From the NCBI RefSeq assembly GCF_026151205.1, contig NC_087078.1:13189118-13253117 (forward strand): a DNA stretch of 64,000 nt, given 5' to 3'. The stretch's first letter is position 1. Every line of letters starts with the position of its first letter. Positions 1 through 10,190 of the stretch are shown piece after piece. The stretch comes from Bolinopsis microptera (taxonomy: Eukaryota > Ctenophora > Tentaculata > Lobata > Bolinopsidae). The position numbers and the translations under genes are program-made. Under the pieces are notes generated by a model, which saw only the letters and a program-made list of their open reading frames with translations, made no database searches and had not been told where the DNA came from.

Positions 1-3000
1 TAATTAGGAAGCTCTTGTGTGCATACACCATTGACTATTTTGTGAAACAAGGTCAGGTCATTCAATTCAAACCTCTTGCTGAGAGGAAGGATTTTCAATT
101 GATGACATTTGTAAGTATAGTTTTCAAAGGACTGATAGCTTGTGAATTCCTCATCAAAAATCCACTTAATACACCTTTTTTGAAAAGCATCCATCTTATC
201 TAGTTGTGTTTTATTAAATGGACGCCAGATTTGGGAACAGTGTTCAAATTGACTTCTAACAAGTGCAAGGTATAAATTTCTTCTTCGTCTCTCATCTTGG
301 ACAAATGAGCAAGTGCGTTTCAGCAGCCCAAATTTTTGGTTAGCTTTGGACAATATTTTAGTTATGTGTTCTTCAAAACGAAAGCCCTGATTTATAACGA
401 CTCCAAGATCTGTTTCCGTACTGGTGTAATCTAAGGGAGTATTACCGAGCAAATATTGAAATCTGATAAATGGAATAGGTAATATCCTACTGCTGAATTT
501 CTTTCCAGGAATAGAGAGGACTTTACACTTTGATGGATGGAATCGCATCTTATTTTCTATGCTCCAAGAATTAAGTTCATTTATGTTATTCTGAAGTGTG
601 CAATAATCGTTGTATGATTTAATAGGACTCCATATTTTCGTGTCATCAGCATAAAGTACCAAATTTGTGCCTGAACTTAATCTCATGGGAAGATCGTTTA
701 TGAATAAGACAAATAGAATGGGACCTAGGACGGAGCCTTGAGGAACTCCAGACAAAACAGGTTTGATCTCTGAATGTCTACCATCAACTAAAACACATTG
801 TTCCCGTTCACTAAGATAGTTGGTTAGGAATTTGAGTAGCCTTCCTTCAATATTAAAGACGAGTTTAAGTTTCTTAAGAATAAGATCATGATTTACAGAA
901 TCAAAGGCTTTAGCAAAATCAAAGTAAATGATGTCTACACTTATAGTCGAACAGTCATTGAGGGATAGCGTGACACTGTCAATAAAGTTAATCATATTTG
1001 TGGTACAAGATCTGTCTCCAAGAAATCCATGCTGTCTATCATCAAGAAGATGCATTGTTTTATTCAAGAGTTCCTGTTTAATAAGGCGTTCAAATGTTTT
1101 CATTATAAGACTAGTTAGGGAAATCGGCCGATAATTCTCAATGTCCTCCTTACTACCCTTCTTGTGAACCGGAACTACGTGAGCCAGCTTCCATTCAGTT
1201 GGAATAATACCGGAGTTATATGATATCTCAAATAAAATTGAAAGTGGGCAAGCGAGACTACCAGCACAGTTCTTCAGTATCTTACCATGGATACCGTCAG
1301 GGCCGCAAGCTTTGTTAGAATTAATGTTCCTTAAGAGATGTTTTATATTCTCTGCACAGAAAGTTAAGTCGAATTCAGTATCACTTCTCCAATCAATATC
1401 AATATCATACTTAGATTCGTCAGAAAATTGTTCTGAGAAATACTGATTGAACATATTTGCTTTGTCTAATGGAGATTGTCTGTATGTTTCTCTAAGGTAC
1501 ATCCTATCCGGTATTCTTGAATTCTTTGAAGAGGATTTTACATGCGACCAGAATTTCTTTGAGATCAATGCAGGGTCATCATCGTTATATAGATTATCGT
1601 TCATCTTCTGATCAGATAGATTTTTGAACTGTGTTCTTAGTGAGCAAAACTTAAAATAATCCTTTTGTTGGCCGGTTAGTTTCCACTTTTCATGAGCTCT
1701 TTTTTTCTTCAAGTATGCCTCATGGGCCTCTGAGTCAAACCAGGGATTTCTATATGCTAACTTTAAAGTAATAGTTGGGATATGCTTTGAGATACTTTTC
1801 GATATTACAGACTTTAAGGCAAGCCAACAATATTCAGGATCTCCTAGCTTTAAAAACATAGCATTCCAGTCAATAGAATTCAAGTCTTCGTTAATGGCCG
1901 TCCAGTTTGCCTTCTTAAAGTTGAGAATCTTTCTTTTAGGACATTTAGAATAAGTGATTTTTGTAGCAACTTTAAAAGCTATTGGATAATGGTCAGATTT
2001 GCAAGCACCGTGACCCTTCAATACCGTAAGATCTCTTACTAAATTTTTACAATTACTCAAAAGAAGGTCTAGTATGTTACCCTTAACATGTGTAGGACTA
2101 CTTATACATTGATCTAGATCAAAGTTATGGAATGTTGTAATGAAGTCCTCTTCAATTAAACTAGAAGGTGTAACAATTCCGTCCTCAGAAAACCAATCTA
2201 CTCCATTGAGATTAAAATCACCAACGATGAAAAGTTTTTTAGGGCGTTTGCTTGAGTAGAAAGACTTGATTGTACTGGCAATACTTTCATGGTTTACTGT
2301 TCCTAAAGTTCCGACTCTGTAAACCACACAAAAAATGTATTTACTTTCACCTATGTTTATTTCAATAGCGGCCATTTCGGACCCCTTACGTACAGACAGT
2401 CTTTTGATTTCAGCTTGAATATCAGATCTGATTGCTATCAAGACTCCTCCACCATTTTTCCTATATTTTTTCGGATTGTTATCATCAGGTGGATGTGATA
2501 CTTTTGAGCGATCATTTCTAAATACTTCATAGTTAGAGCTTTGAATGACCTCTCTATCCATTACAGAGTTTTTAAGCCAAGTCTCTGTAAGCAGAATAAC
2601 GTCAGGATGTGAATCTTCAATATGTGCATTAAGTTCATATATTTTGGATTTATCAAGATGAGGTTGCTTACTGTTAAGTTGAGAAAACGGTATCAAGCCT
2701 TGAACATTCTGATAATAGACTGATATGTGATTAGGGCCGGGATTAAGCATACTAGGGTTTGATATTGCAATAAGCAAGAAGTTTAAGGTCAATAGAAGTA
2801 AAATCGACATACTCAGAACTTGCCTAGATGTGCTAGTTACTGCACCAAACACTATATTAGCGGCAGTCAGCCTTTCAACTCGGTATCTCCGACTGAGTCT
2901 TTGGTACTGAGTAAAGATGAAGTTCTTAATTGCAAAACCAAAGATATACAGGTATGCACAATTAATATGAGACACAAGTGGGAAGGCCTTACTGGTATTA

Positions 3001-3290
3001 AAGTAGAATCTACTGGGATGAATAAACCTATCAATCTCATTGGACTCTTTCGAGCTTGTTAAAATCATACCAATTAGACAAAACATGATGAACAAGTGCA
3101 GAACATAGATACCAATGTTAGATGGTCTAGAATTGAAGATAAGTGCATCTTCAAATATCCTAGTCCTGATATCCGATCCAAACCTAACCCCCCTACCCCA
3201 AGCAGAACTATCCACTTGACAGGAATTCTTTGGTGCTCTAGAATTACAAAAGCAGCCGATTCGCATCCTGTAAAGTGTTAGATCGATCAT
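1..3290 (-). CDS. LINE A ORF2: endonuclease-reverse transcriptase (partial)
   Basis: I checked every codon of this frame from 3,290 to 3 and found no stop (1,096 codons); the C-terminus lies beyond the window. Candidate start ATGs are at 3,290 (first after a stop), 3,068 and 2,810. The 2,810 start gives a hydrophobic MSILLLLTLNFL leader just before the endonuclease, so the N-terminus is uncertain. Endonuclease landmarks on the minus strand are a VILLTETW block (about 2,610-2,580), GDFN (2,216-2,205) and SDHYPI (about 2,000). RT landmarks are SGVPQGSVLGP (about 750-715) and the YADD catalytic box at about 652-642. The last residues in the window, an LYLALVRSQFEHC-type block near 280-240, match the region after the RT core. 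Unlike LINE B ORF2, there is no PHD finger at the N-terminus. The product nicks target DNA and primes reverse transcription. Confidence 0.9.
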   Translation of the reverse strand, partial: MIDLTLYRMRIGCFCNSRAPKNSCQVDSSAWGRGVRFGSDIRTRIFEDALIFNSRPSNIGIYVLHLFIMFCLIGMILTSSKESNEIDRFIHPSRFYFNTSKAFPLVSHINCAYLYIFGFAIKNFIFTQYQRLSRRYRVERLTAANIVFGAVTSTSRQVLSMSILLLLTLNFLLIAISNPSMLNPGPNHISVYYQNVQGLIPFSQLNSKQPHLDKSKIYELNAHIEDSHPDVILLTETWLKNSVMDREVIQSSNYEVFRNDRSKVSHPPDDNNPKKYRKNGGGVLIAIRSDIQAEIKRLSVRKGSEMAAIEINIGESKYIFCVVYRVGTLGTVNHESIASTIKSFYSSKRPKKLFIVGDFNLNGVDWFSEDGIVTPSSLIEEDFITTFHNFDLDQCISSPTHVKGNILDLLLSNCKNLVRDLTVLKGHGACKSDHYPIAFKVATKITYSKCPKRKILNFKKANWTAINEDLNSIDWNAMFLKLGDPEYCWLALKSVISKSISKHIPTITLKLAYRNPWFDSEAHEAYLKKKRAHEKWKLTGQQKDYFKFCSLRTQFKNLSDQKMNDNLYNDDDPALISKKFWSHVKSSSKNSRIPDRMYLRETYRQSPLDKANMFNQYFSEQFSDESKYDIDIDWRSDTEFDLTFCAENIKHLLRNINSNKACGPDGIHGKILKNCAGSLACPLSILFEISYNSGIIPTEWKLAHVVPVHKKGSKEDIENYRPISLTSLIMKTFERLIKQELLNKTMHLLDDRQHGFLGDRSCTTNMINFIDSVTLSLNDCSTISVDIIYFDFAKAFDSVNHDLILKKLKLVFNIEGRLLKFLTNYLSEREQCVLVDGRHSEIKPVLSGVPQGSVLGPILFVLFINDLPMRLSSGTNLVLYADDTKIWSPIKSYNDYCTLQNNINELNSWSIENKMRFHPSKCKVLSIPGKKFSSRILPIPFIRFQYLLGNTPLDYTSTETDLGVVINQGFRFEEHITKILSKANQKFGLLKRTCSFVQDERRRRNLYLALVRSQFEHCSQIWRPFNKTQLDKMDAFQKRCIKWIFDEEFTSYQSFENYTYKCHQLKILPLSKRFELNDLTLFHKIVNGVCTQELPN

Positions 3291-3475
3291 TGTCAAAAAT
3301 TTAATTCAAATGTAATTTAAAATATGCATACAGCCTACCAGTGTGAACCATTGGGTTGCACCCTGGCAATTAAAAATCATTTGTGTTAATGAAAACATAT
3401 TTCAAAATTGTTCAACCCTGAATTGACTCCATTACCGCAGCACAGTAGGTATCAAATTTTTAATTGAATTGCGGT

Positions 3476-4816
3476 TTAGAAACCAAGAGGATTGAACCAT
3501 TTTGAATGAATAATAAATATGTAGAATCTTGCAAGAACACCCATGCCTTTATTATTTGGGTGAATATCAAAACGCTGTTTCTTAGTGTCAAAATGCGGGA
3601 AAAGTCTCGTGTTGATGCAGCCCCTAGCATCCAAGAAAGCAGGAAAGATATCTAAGAAATAATGCCTATACCGGGAGCACATATTGTAAATCAGATTGTT
3701 CATTCGAATAACATTTCTCTCAGTAAATTTACAACCATTAGGATTAATTGGAGGAACAGATTGAAACCATACTTTTGCAGTTGGAAGTATCAACTTTATG
3801 GAACTCATTAAACTAGATACCGCACTTTTAAGATGTGCTATTCCATTATCACAGTACCGTATATCATTAGTACCAACAGACACAAATAATTTAACAACTT
3901 CTAAATTAGGGTTATCTTTCACGAATTTCTCGATATCTCTCTTGACCTTATCAAATTTACTGCCTCCAACGGCGATGTTCTTAACTACTTGCTTATTCTT
4001 TCCTAACAATTTTTCATCTAATCTAGCAGCAAAAGAGTCCCCAGCAACAAGAACAATCTTCTGCTTTTTCGTGACTTGTTCATTGACTTGGGATAAATCC
4101 ACTTGATCCTCTTCAGGAGGTTTAATCTTACGGAACGAGAGACTAAAACGTACTTGTTCATTTTCACCGACAACATTACCAGAATAAACTGCATGTCTCA
4201 TTTTAGATTGAGCACCAGGTTTCATAATGTTCATGGTTTTATCAGTGGCTGGTAGCACATGATCAGGACTATCGCTGTTTTTATTACTATCAAGAACGAT
4301 TGAAAGTTCTCGTGGTGCACCTAGTGAAACAGTACAAATTGAGCTAGTCTGAGATATGAGTGGCTCGTTATCACGATGGAGTCGGAGAGTAGACTTGCTC
4401 GATGCATAACGAGTTATCAGGCAGGAGTCCATATCACCAGATGTTGAAGGGTGATTGTTAACCACTTCCATGAGCTTGCAAAAATTGGGGTAATCGTTTA
4501 TAGGAATTGGTTTGTTCATAACATGACCATAGTTATAAGAATGAGTGGTCGGACTAAGCCACTGAGTAGTGACTGGACGACCCCTCTGTTTTAAGTTAAG
4601 AGAGTCAAGCTCTTTTCGGAGGTCATCACAAAGGGTTTTGTCCAAGTTAAGGTCGTTAACATGTTCAACAAGGGATACAATGTCATCAGACGAGGCAGTA
4701 GATTCTGCAGCAGATTCAGAAGCAACGTCGAGGGTTAGGGCTTCCAACATTGCACGTTTTTCAGCTAGAGTGGCTGTTTTGAGAAGATCGACGAACACTT
4801 TGGGTAATTCTTGCAT
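3476..4816 (-). CDS. LINE A ORF1: AlkB-like 2OG-Fe(II) oxygenase + SGNH hydrolase
   Basis: The 446-residue ORF is intact, and ATG 4,816 is the first Met after an upstream in-frame stop. Residues 1-90 are low-complexity and helical (Ala/Ser/Asp/Leu-rich). Residues about 100-232 look like an AlkB-type dioxygenase: H147-R-D149, a CTVSLG strand, a distal H208, and R223-x5-R229 (RFSLSFR, matching the AlkB RxNxTxR box). Residues about 253-440 look like an SGNH/GDSL hydrolase: GDS at 259-261, GTND at 315-318, and FDIHPNNKG with D417 and H419. SGNH esterase domains in ORF1 are known for CR1/L2-type LINEs, whereas an AlkB domain is not standard. Whether the oxygenase is active, and on RNA or DNA, is not shown by sequence. 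LINE B ORF1 has the same order of domains. Confidence 0.88.
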   Translation of the reverse strand: MQELPKVFVDLLKTATLAEKRAMLEALTLDVASESAAESTASSDDIVSLVEHVNDLNLDKTLCDDLRKELDSLNLKQRGRPVTTQWLSPTTHSYNYGHVMNKPIPINDYPNFCKLMEVVNNHPSTSGDMDSCLITRYASSKSTLRLHRDNEPLISQTSSICTVSLGAPRELSIVLDSNKNSDSPDHVLPATDKTMNIMKPGAQSKMRHAVYSGNVVGENEQVRFSLSFRKIKPPEEDQVDLSQVNEQVTKKQKIVLVAGDSFAARLDEKLLGKNKQVVKNIAVGGSKFDKVKRDIEKFVKDNPNLEVVKLFVSVGTNDIRYCDNGIAHLKSAVSSLMSSIKLILPTAKVWFQSVPPINPNGCKFTERNVIRMNNLIYNMCSRYRHYFLDIFPAFLDARGCINTRLFPHFDTKKQRFDIHPNNKGMGVLARFYIFIIHSKWFNPLGF

Positions 4817-5085
4817 TGTTTGTCGAAGTAGGACGCCAGGTGATCAAGGGGCAGATCAGGAGTACAGCAGTGTCGGCAGGACAACTATCAGTGATCAGAG
4901 ACCTGGGAAATAAAAAGGCCGAGCAGATCATGTAAATAAAAGGATCAATGACATAAGAGAGTGAAGGGAGATCTATGTAGAGTAATAGTTAGTAATGAAA
5001 ACTATCAATCAAAATGTAAGTGAGCTAGAAAATTGGAAATTGAATAAATGAAGTTAGAAAACTGACCTTGTTAAGATTTCAGAGA

Positions 5086-5106
5086 TGTCCCAGCCAAGCT
5101 GGGACA
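5086..5106. other. Inverted repeat in LINE A 5' UTR
   Basis: TGTCCCAGC and GCTGGGACA form a perfect 9-bp stem around a 3-nt loop, about 270 bp upstream of ORF1. It would fold in the element's RNA. No function is assigned. Confidence 0.6.
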
Positions 5107-5282
5107 GAGAATAAAAGACTGCCGTACACCGCTACACTGCCTCACTACCCCCGTCTCAACCCGGGACACCGGCTGACTTTACTCCAGCGACATTCTGTCC
5201 ACGAGTGGACCCATCGTCTTAGCCATGCCTAAAATTATTTGTTAAATAGTAGTGTTGAAAGTATTAAAACTTATAAACTTAT

Positions 5283-5890
5283 AATTCAGAGAATTCTTTT
5301 TGTAGAATGTATGTCTGTACGACCGCCCACGTGCAAATTTGATGAAAAATAGGAATTTAGGTAACAACCAAAACGTTCCATAGCAACGGTGTTTTAATGC
5401 ACACATGCACGTGCAAAGATTGTTTTAACGTCATTTTTATCGGTTTTGTGGTAATAACGTTGTGTTTTCGGTTGTATCTTCGGTTGGGATGGATATTTTT
5501 TGATGCGATTAAAACTTTCTTTCAAAGAATACTACTAGCTTCGTCCCTGTTACCACGGGCTTTCTAGTATATATATAAAATATATTTTTTTATAGATAAA
5601 ATATCGCCCACGTGCAAATTAGCTAAAAAGCAAAAGGTTGCAAAGTAACGAGGGTTGTTACTTGTTACACGCACATGCACGTGCAAAGATTGTTAAAACA
5701 GAATTTGTTTATCGGTTTTGTTGATATTACGTTGTGTTTAGTGCGAACAACATTTTAATCGGCTGTATCTTCGGTTGTGTAGGATATTTTTTGACTCGAT
5801 TTAAACTTACTATTAAGCTATTACTTTACTAACAAAAAATACTATTAGCTTCCTCCCTGTGACCACGGGTTTTCTAGTCTTACTTATAAT
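5283..5890 (+). repeat. Dimeric dispersed repeat, two related ~290-bp units
   Basis: Unit 1 (about 5,283-5,575) and unit 2 (about 5,600-5,885) share a head CGCCCACGTGCAAATT, a middle GCACGTGCAAAGATTGTT and an ATCGGTTTTGT block. They also share a 'tgtatcttcggttg' block and a tail 'actagcttcgtccctgttaccacggg..ttctagt'. The units differ from each other but recur in the same order at 23,705-24,336, so the dimer moves or duplicates as one piece. The degraded region near 29,700-30,545 holds three units, and a partial unit lies at 39,085-39,200. There is no coding capacity. It could be a SINE or MITE; no clear TIR or poly(A) tail is visible. Confidence 0.75.
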
Positions 5891-6963
5891 TCAGAGAATT
5901 CTTTTTGTAGAATGTATGTTGATACTAGAGATAAGTGTACTGTATTTTCCAATAATATTGGAGATATAAGCGAATTGTATTTTCCAATGTGGAAAGCATA
6001 TTTGAAGTCTATTATTTTGCTTTCCCAATTATATACAGCAGTATTAGCAATAAGGAAGTGCTACTACTAAAATGACAACGAACCACTCTGACTCATGACT
6101 ACTGATAAAAAGAGTTTTGATGTCTGTATAGAGACTTATCAGGTGGCCTTTTTAATGATCCAGATATGGCAATATCTGGTCTCTGAAAACCACAAATATT
6201 GACTTATCCGCGGGCGCGGAATGTTTTGAGTGAACTTTGCTAGTAGGCAGAACATGTGGTTCGCCGGTGCTAAATTATCACAGATAACTAACGCGCATTT
6301 AGGAGACGCGCAAAAGTTGAAATTGTTATTACGGTTTGGGCGAGCGATTTAGAAAGAGCCATATTCGGTTAAAAAAATTCTGTGCTCGCGCTTGGCGCTA
6401 ATTTATAATTACACTGACTATAGGTCAATCTAAGAATTATAAAACATCATTGGTTAAATGGCACGGATTCAATGGTTATAAGGTAAGATTTGGTTAACTT
6501 TGTAACACTTACAATCATCCGGAGACCGGACACTGCGACAGAAAACGGTACGGTGGAATATTTTAGAAAGGTGGACAGTACGGTGGAATATTTTAGAAAG
6601 GTGGACAGTAAGATGGAATATTTTAGAAAGGTCAAGGTGGACAGTACGTGGTTTTCAGACTATCATTTTTGTAGATTAAATAGGATACGATTCACCCTGG
6701 TCGCTGATTCCTCTAGAGCCTTCCATAGAACATAACATTTTTATTCACTTACTTACTTAGATTTAGAGTACTAGTAGGTTTGACTGGGATCTAGTAGGTT
6801 TTAGCTGGGATAGCCTCGCTGGACAACAGTATTGGTAGCGGTGTATCCTTTAGTAGGGGGCGTGTCGTGGAATGATTTTAATAAGCACAAGATAGAGGTG
6901 GAATTAACTTATTTGGGAAAAAATTCCACAGCTGTGCTGTTTTTACTCTAAATGAGTTAATAG
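5891..6963. other. Non-coding interval with a short tandem repeat
   Basis: No gene is recognised. At about 6,550-6,650 a 30-bp unit (ggtggaatattttagaaagg followed by tggacagtac) is repeated three times, the last copy interrupted. The stretch at 6,668-6,735 resembles 23,350-23,440, so it is an older dispersed repeat. In the degraded second copy this interval is replaced by about 1.5 kb of other sequence (30,545-32,035). Confidence 0.5.
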
Positions 6964-7305
6964 TGTTATAGATTGAATCGAGCTAGTTCCTAGCTCTCTC
7001 CTGATTCTTCTAGAACCTTCCACGAGGACCAAATATCTCTTGATATTTACGGGTTAAACCACTAGTCCGTAAAGAGGACAGTTAAAACCACTAGTTCGTA
7101 GAGAGGATAGTTAAACAACGGTTAACTACCTTGTTTTAATTATAAACTTAGACCTCTCCGAAACATGTAGGTTTAGCGTAAGGGTCAAGGTTCTGCGATC
7201 TTACTTTGTTCATTATTCCGATTCCAATTATTCTGATTTTACCATCATACTATCTTTCACTTGAACTTCGAGTATCTATCTATTCTCCACGCACCGGTGA
7301 TAACA
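6964..7305 (+). repeat. 5' LTR
   Basis: 342 bp, TGTTATAG...GTGATAACA, with a 6-bp terminal inverted repeat TGTTAT/ATAACA. It matches 10,705-11,046 base for base as far as I can read, implying a very recent insertion or gene conversion. Confidence 0.93.
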
Positions 7306-7308
7306 GAT

Positions 7309-7321
7309 TGGCGACGAGGAT
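7309..7321 (+). other. Primer-binding site, tRNA-Ser type
   Basis: TGGCGACGAGGAT begins three bases after the 5' LTR. It is complementary to the 3' end ATCCTCGTCGCCA of a common eukaryotic tRNA-Ser. A near-copy, CGGCGACGAGGAT, follows at 7,326-7,338, so the site is partly duplicated just upstream of the gag ATG. Confidence 0.85.
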
Positions 7322-7343
7322 AAAACGGCGACGAGGATATAAC

Positions 7344-7937
7344 ATGGACGACACGAAGCCACCAAAAGATATGCCCTTGTCGACAGGTAAGATTCAAACT
7401 GTTACAGACCAGATGAGTCGTATTTCAATCATAGGTAAACCCCGCCAGTTTGTATACGGCGATAACTTTCATCAGTTTTGCGATCGGTTCACGGAATACG
7501 TAACCATAAATGAATTAAAGAAAAACCTTGACATGATATTTCTATCCTTGGTCGACAATAGAACACACGCATCTTTGAAATCCGTAGAATTGGATGATGA
7601 TGATAAAGCCGATGCAGCTAAATTATGCGATGCTTTTAAGAAGGCCATAAATCCGGTCGTAAGCAATGCAAATGCTCTTGCAAAATTATATAATCTAAAG
7701 CAAAAGAGCCATGAATCCATTGACGATTATAATTATAGACTTGGTATCATAGCCCAGAAGCTAAATTTTTCTCCATCTGACCTTGCAAGTCATAAATTAG
7801 AAGCTTTCATACAAGGCCTTAGAAACATTGCCATAAAAATGGAAATTGTCAGAGACAGAAAGAACTTAACATATGACAAGGCAGTAAGTAGTGCCAAATC
7901 TCTCGAGGCTTTCTTCATTGAAGAAAGACAAAAATAA
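7344..7937 (+). CDS. Gag-like capsid protein of the LTR element
   Basis: The 197-residue ORF starts at the first ATG after the primer site (MDDTKPPKD). The frame is open upstream into the LTR, but that part is untranslated leader or LTR. The helical block around KLYNLKQKSHESIDDYNYR and EAFIQGLRN resembles the C-terminal half of retrotransposon Gag capsid domains. There is no CCHC zinc knuckle. Instead, a +1 frame after the stop (7,954-8,146) encodes an Arg/Ser-rich tail that could serve nucleic-acid binding if joined by frameshifting. The stop follows an A-rich run (caaaaataa). Confidence 0.75.
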   Translation: MDDTKPPKDMPLSTGKIQTVTDQMSRISIIGKPRQFVYGDNFHQFCDRFTEYVTINELKKNLDMIFLSLVDNRTHASLKSVELDDDDKADAAKLCDAFKKAINPVVSNANALAKLYNLKQKSHESIDDYNYRLGIIAQKLNFSPSDLASHKLEAFIQGLRNIAIKMEIVRDRKNLTYDKAVSSAKSLEAFFIEERQK

Positions 7938-7953
7938 TTCGGACGATACATAA

Positions 7954-8146
7954 ATTAAAAATATCCGTAATAGCAACGTGAGTAGATCAGCAGGTCCGTC
8001 AGGCCATAGAGCAAGGAATAGATCGAGAAATAGATCAATGAATCGTTACAGTTCTAGATCTAGATCAAGATCAGTGAGTCATATTGATTCTGATAATAGC
8101 AGGGACCATTCGAGATCTCGGTCCAGAGATAGAAAAAAATCTTCGT
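7954..8146 (+). other. Arg/Ser-rich reading frame after gag
   Basis: This frame, offset by one from gag, encodes a run of RS/SR dipeptides (residues like RNRSRNRS and SRSRSRS) and then stops. Just past an A7 run (about 8,133-8,139) the RS-rich character continues in a different frame to a TGA near 8,199, which suggests an A-run indel. It is probably the original C-terminal basic tail of gag. No ATG opens this frame. Confidence 0.45.
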
Positions 8147-8806
8147 GATCGTTCTAGATCAAGCTCCTACCCTGAATCATTTCGTACAGATTCAAAATGA
8201 GATAGATATATCGACTGGCACGGGACAACATATTGCCCCAGAACCTGGTACTGCAGTGAGTCAACCAGGCCATCATTCGCCCGATAACACTATCCCATTG
8301 ACCGGCATAACTAGCACGGAAGTAGACCCTACGAGCTCAAATGAAGCTTCTGTATATGAGAGGTTAGCAAGGAATAACCCAAGGGCTACTAGAAGTCTAC
8401 CTATTGATAGGTTTGATTATCGTCATGACCACGTGACGGTCAATAAAAAGTACAACAAGAAAAGGAAGTGAGTACTTGATTACTGTAATTCTGCAGATGT
8501 GTGAGTTTCTAAACTAGCAACGAAGTCGTATGATACTATTTCTCGGAAATAATTTTAGGTGTGCCCATGTGCACTCGGGTACCCTTTAAACCGATTAATC
8601 AGTTGTGATCATTATTATCGAGACTTCTTTTAATCATGATACTCTGCTAGTTTTAGTACTTTAGCCAGTTAAACTTTATAATTTATATTTATACAACTAG
8701 TTTAAATCACTTTCTGGCATACTCACACCGCCATATTAATTAAGTATAAATGGCGTGTAGCAGGATATTACAATTACAATTATATATTACAAGGTCAATC
8801 TAATAA

Positions 8807-9034
8807 ATGACTATTTCCCCCGTTCGTAACAAAAAATATTCTTCCAGAGAAAGAAGAGCCCGGACCCCAGGCAGTAACGGACGTAGAGGCCGCAACGATA
8901 GAAGAGGAAGCGACAACAGAAGAGGCAGCAGTGACAGGACCAGCAACAGAAACAGAAGGAGCAGCAGAGACAGAAGGAGCAGCAGAGAAGGAGCTCATAG
9001 AGTCACTAGAGAGCGTCACCGTAATGGAGACTGA
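8807..9034 (+). CDS. Small Arg-rich ORF in LTR element, uncertain
   Basis: A 75-residue ORF starting at ATG 8,807 is dominated by Arg, Ser, Asn and Gly (RGRNDRRGSDNRRG type). It overlaps the acidic frame of the next entry. The compositional bias comes from one purine-rich stretch read in two frames, so at most one of the two is likely real. No known family is recognised. Confidence 0.25.
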   Translation: MTISPVRNKKYSSRERRARTPGSNGRRGRNDRRGSDNRRGSSDRTSNRNRRSSRDRRSSREGAHRVTRERHRNGD

Positions 9035-9578
9035 TAGCCCCGCAGACGGAGATAACCCCGCAGACGGAGATAACCCCGCAGACGGAGATAGCCCCGCAAA
9101 CGGAGAGACCTTGGTGTCAGTGAACGTGACAAGTCAGGCCTTGCTGCCAGCTAACAAAAGTGGTAAGAAAAGACCTTTGAACGATTTAGCTAAATATCAT
9201 GGTCATACTCAATCACAGAAAGCTTCAAAACTGATGGAAGCGATCTCTGATAAACAAACAACTAATCATATGATTCAACCAGGTGCCCTTGAGCAAGCGA
9301 GGCTACGGAAGCACGAGGCCATATGGGCCGGCATGTGCCCCTGGGCACAAACCCCGCCTTCAAACTTCTTTAAACCGGGGTATCACCCTCTCGCCATGCT
9401 GTGGCGGAAAACCCCATACATCCCTGTCCACGCATTCGCGTCCATAGCGGACCAGAACGAGATCAGAAAAGATCTCCTGGGGATCTGGAACCCCAAAAAA
9501 CTACTGGAAAGGACTGAGACCATAGAAGCGGAAAAATATTTCTTGCTATGGTGGACCGCCAACAGCAGGTGGGAGTAA
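8811..9578 (+). CDS. Unrecognised ORF in the 3' half of the LTR element
   Basis: An open frame runs from just after a TGA at 8,808 to 9,578, with no ATG at its head. The first in-frame ATG is near 9,023 (METDSPADGD). It encodes an acidic Glu/Ala/Thr segment, then four copies of a 6-residue PADGDN/PADGDS repeat (18-bp units at about 9,036-9,110). A folded-looking C-terminal part of about 90 residues follows, rich in Trp, Pro and aromatics (WAGMCPW, WRKTPYIPV, FLLWWTANSRW). I do not recognise the family. Position between gag and the 3' LTR, where env or captured genes occur, is the only clue. It may be translated after splicing. Confidence 0.45.
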   Translation, partial: LFPPFVTKNILPEKEEPGPQAVTDVEAATIEEEATTEEAAVTGPATETEGAAETEGAAEKELIESLESVTVMETDSPADGDNPADGDNPADGDSPANGETLVSVNVTSQALLPANKSGKKRPLNDLAKYHGHTQSQKASKLMEAISDKQTTNHMIQPGALEQARLRKHEAIWAGMCPWAQTPPSNFFKPGYHPLAMLWRKTPYIPVHAFASIADQNEIRKDLLGIWNPKKLLERTETIEAEKYFLLWWTANSRWE

Positions 9579-9712
9579 GTCCTTTGTGACATATCCCTAC
9601 ATCAAAGTATTGTAGTCCTTTGTGACATATCCCTACATCAAAGTATTTTAGTCCTTTGTGACATATCCCTATATCAAAATAATTTAGTCCTTTGAGACAT
9701 ATATTCTATATA
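9577..9712 (+). repeat. 36-bp tandem repeat inside LTR element
   Basis: The unit is tagtcctttgtgacatatcc followed by ctacatcaaagtattt, in about 3.7 copies that decay towards the right. It begins right at the end of the preceding ORF. Confidence 0.85.
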
Positions 9713-9954
9713 TTATGATATAACACTGTTACTTTTGTAATATATCACTATTAATTTTACTACCTTGGTGCAGTTCAAAAATGCGTCTATTCATTTCTTG
9801 AAAAATAAAAACCAAAAACAACATACGATTGTAAGAATCATAAATCAAAATATAATTGAGGTGTCGATCATATTAGATCATAATTGGGAATTCCACAAAA
9901 TCTATGTTGATTATACCCTTCTTCTATGGACCCTTACCCACATGTTACTACCGC

Positions 9955-10190
9955 TCTATTGAAGCCCTGCACATTACTTCTTCTCTACTGAAGTCCTAAA
10001 CGTCACTCCTGCTAGCTATTGAAGCCCTACACATTACTTCTTCTCTACTGAAGTCCTAAACGTCACTCCTGCTAGCTATTGAAGCCCTACACATTACTTC
10101 TTCTCTACTGAAGTCCTAAACGTGACTCCTGCTCTATTGAAGCCCTGCACATTACTTCTTCTCCACCGAAGTCCTAAACGTCACTTCCGC
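9955..10190 (+). repeat. 60-bp tandem repeat inside LTR element
   Basis: Four copies, each opening with ctattgaagccctacacatt and containing ttctctactgaagtcctaaa. The first three are near identical and the fourth is shorter and diverged. The repeat is non-coding. Confidence 0.88.

Larger units (their letters stand above)
1..5230 (-). mobile_element. LINE A, CR1/L2-like non-LTR retrotransposon, 3' end outside window
   Basis: This element lies on the minus strand. Its 5' region is near 5,230, ORF1 is at 4,816-3,476, a gap of about 185 bp follows, and ORF2 runs from 3,290 off the left edge. ORF1 encodes an AlkB-like oxygenase plus an SGNH hydrolase, and ORF2 an apurinic-type endonuclease plus reverse transcriptase. 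Both reading frames are open throughout, so the copy looks young. The 5' boundary is approximate: it is placed where the sequence gives way to the dimeric repeat starting near 5,280. A degraded-looking copy of the whole block is at about 24,985-29,650. CR1, L2 and related Jockey-superfamily elements are known for an esterase domain in ORF1; the exact clade is not settled here. Confidence 0.88.
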
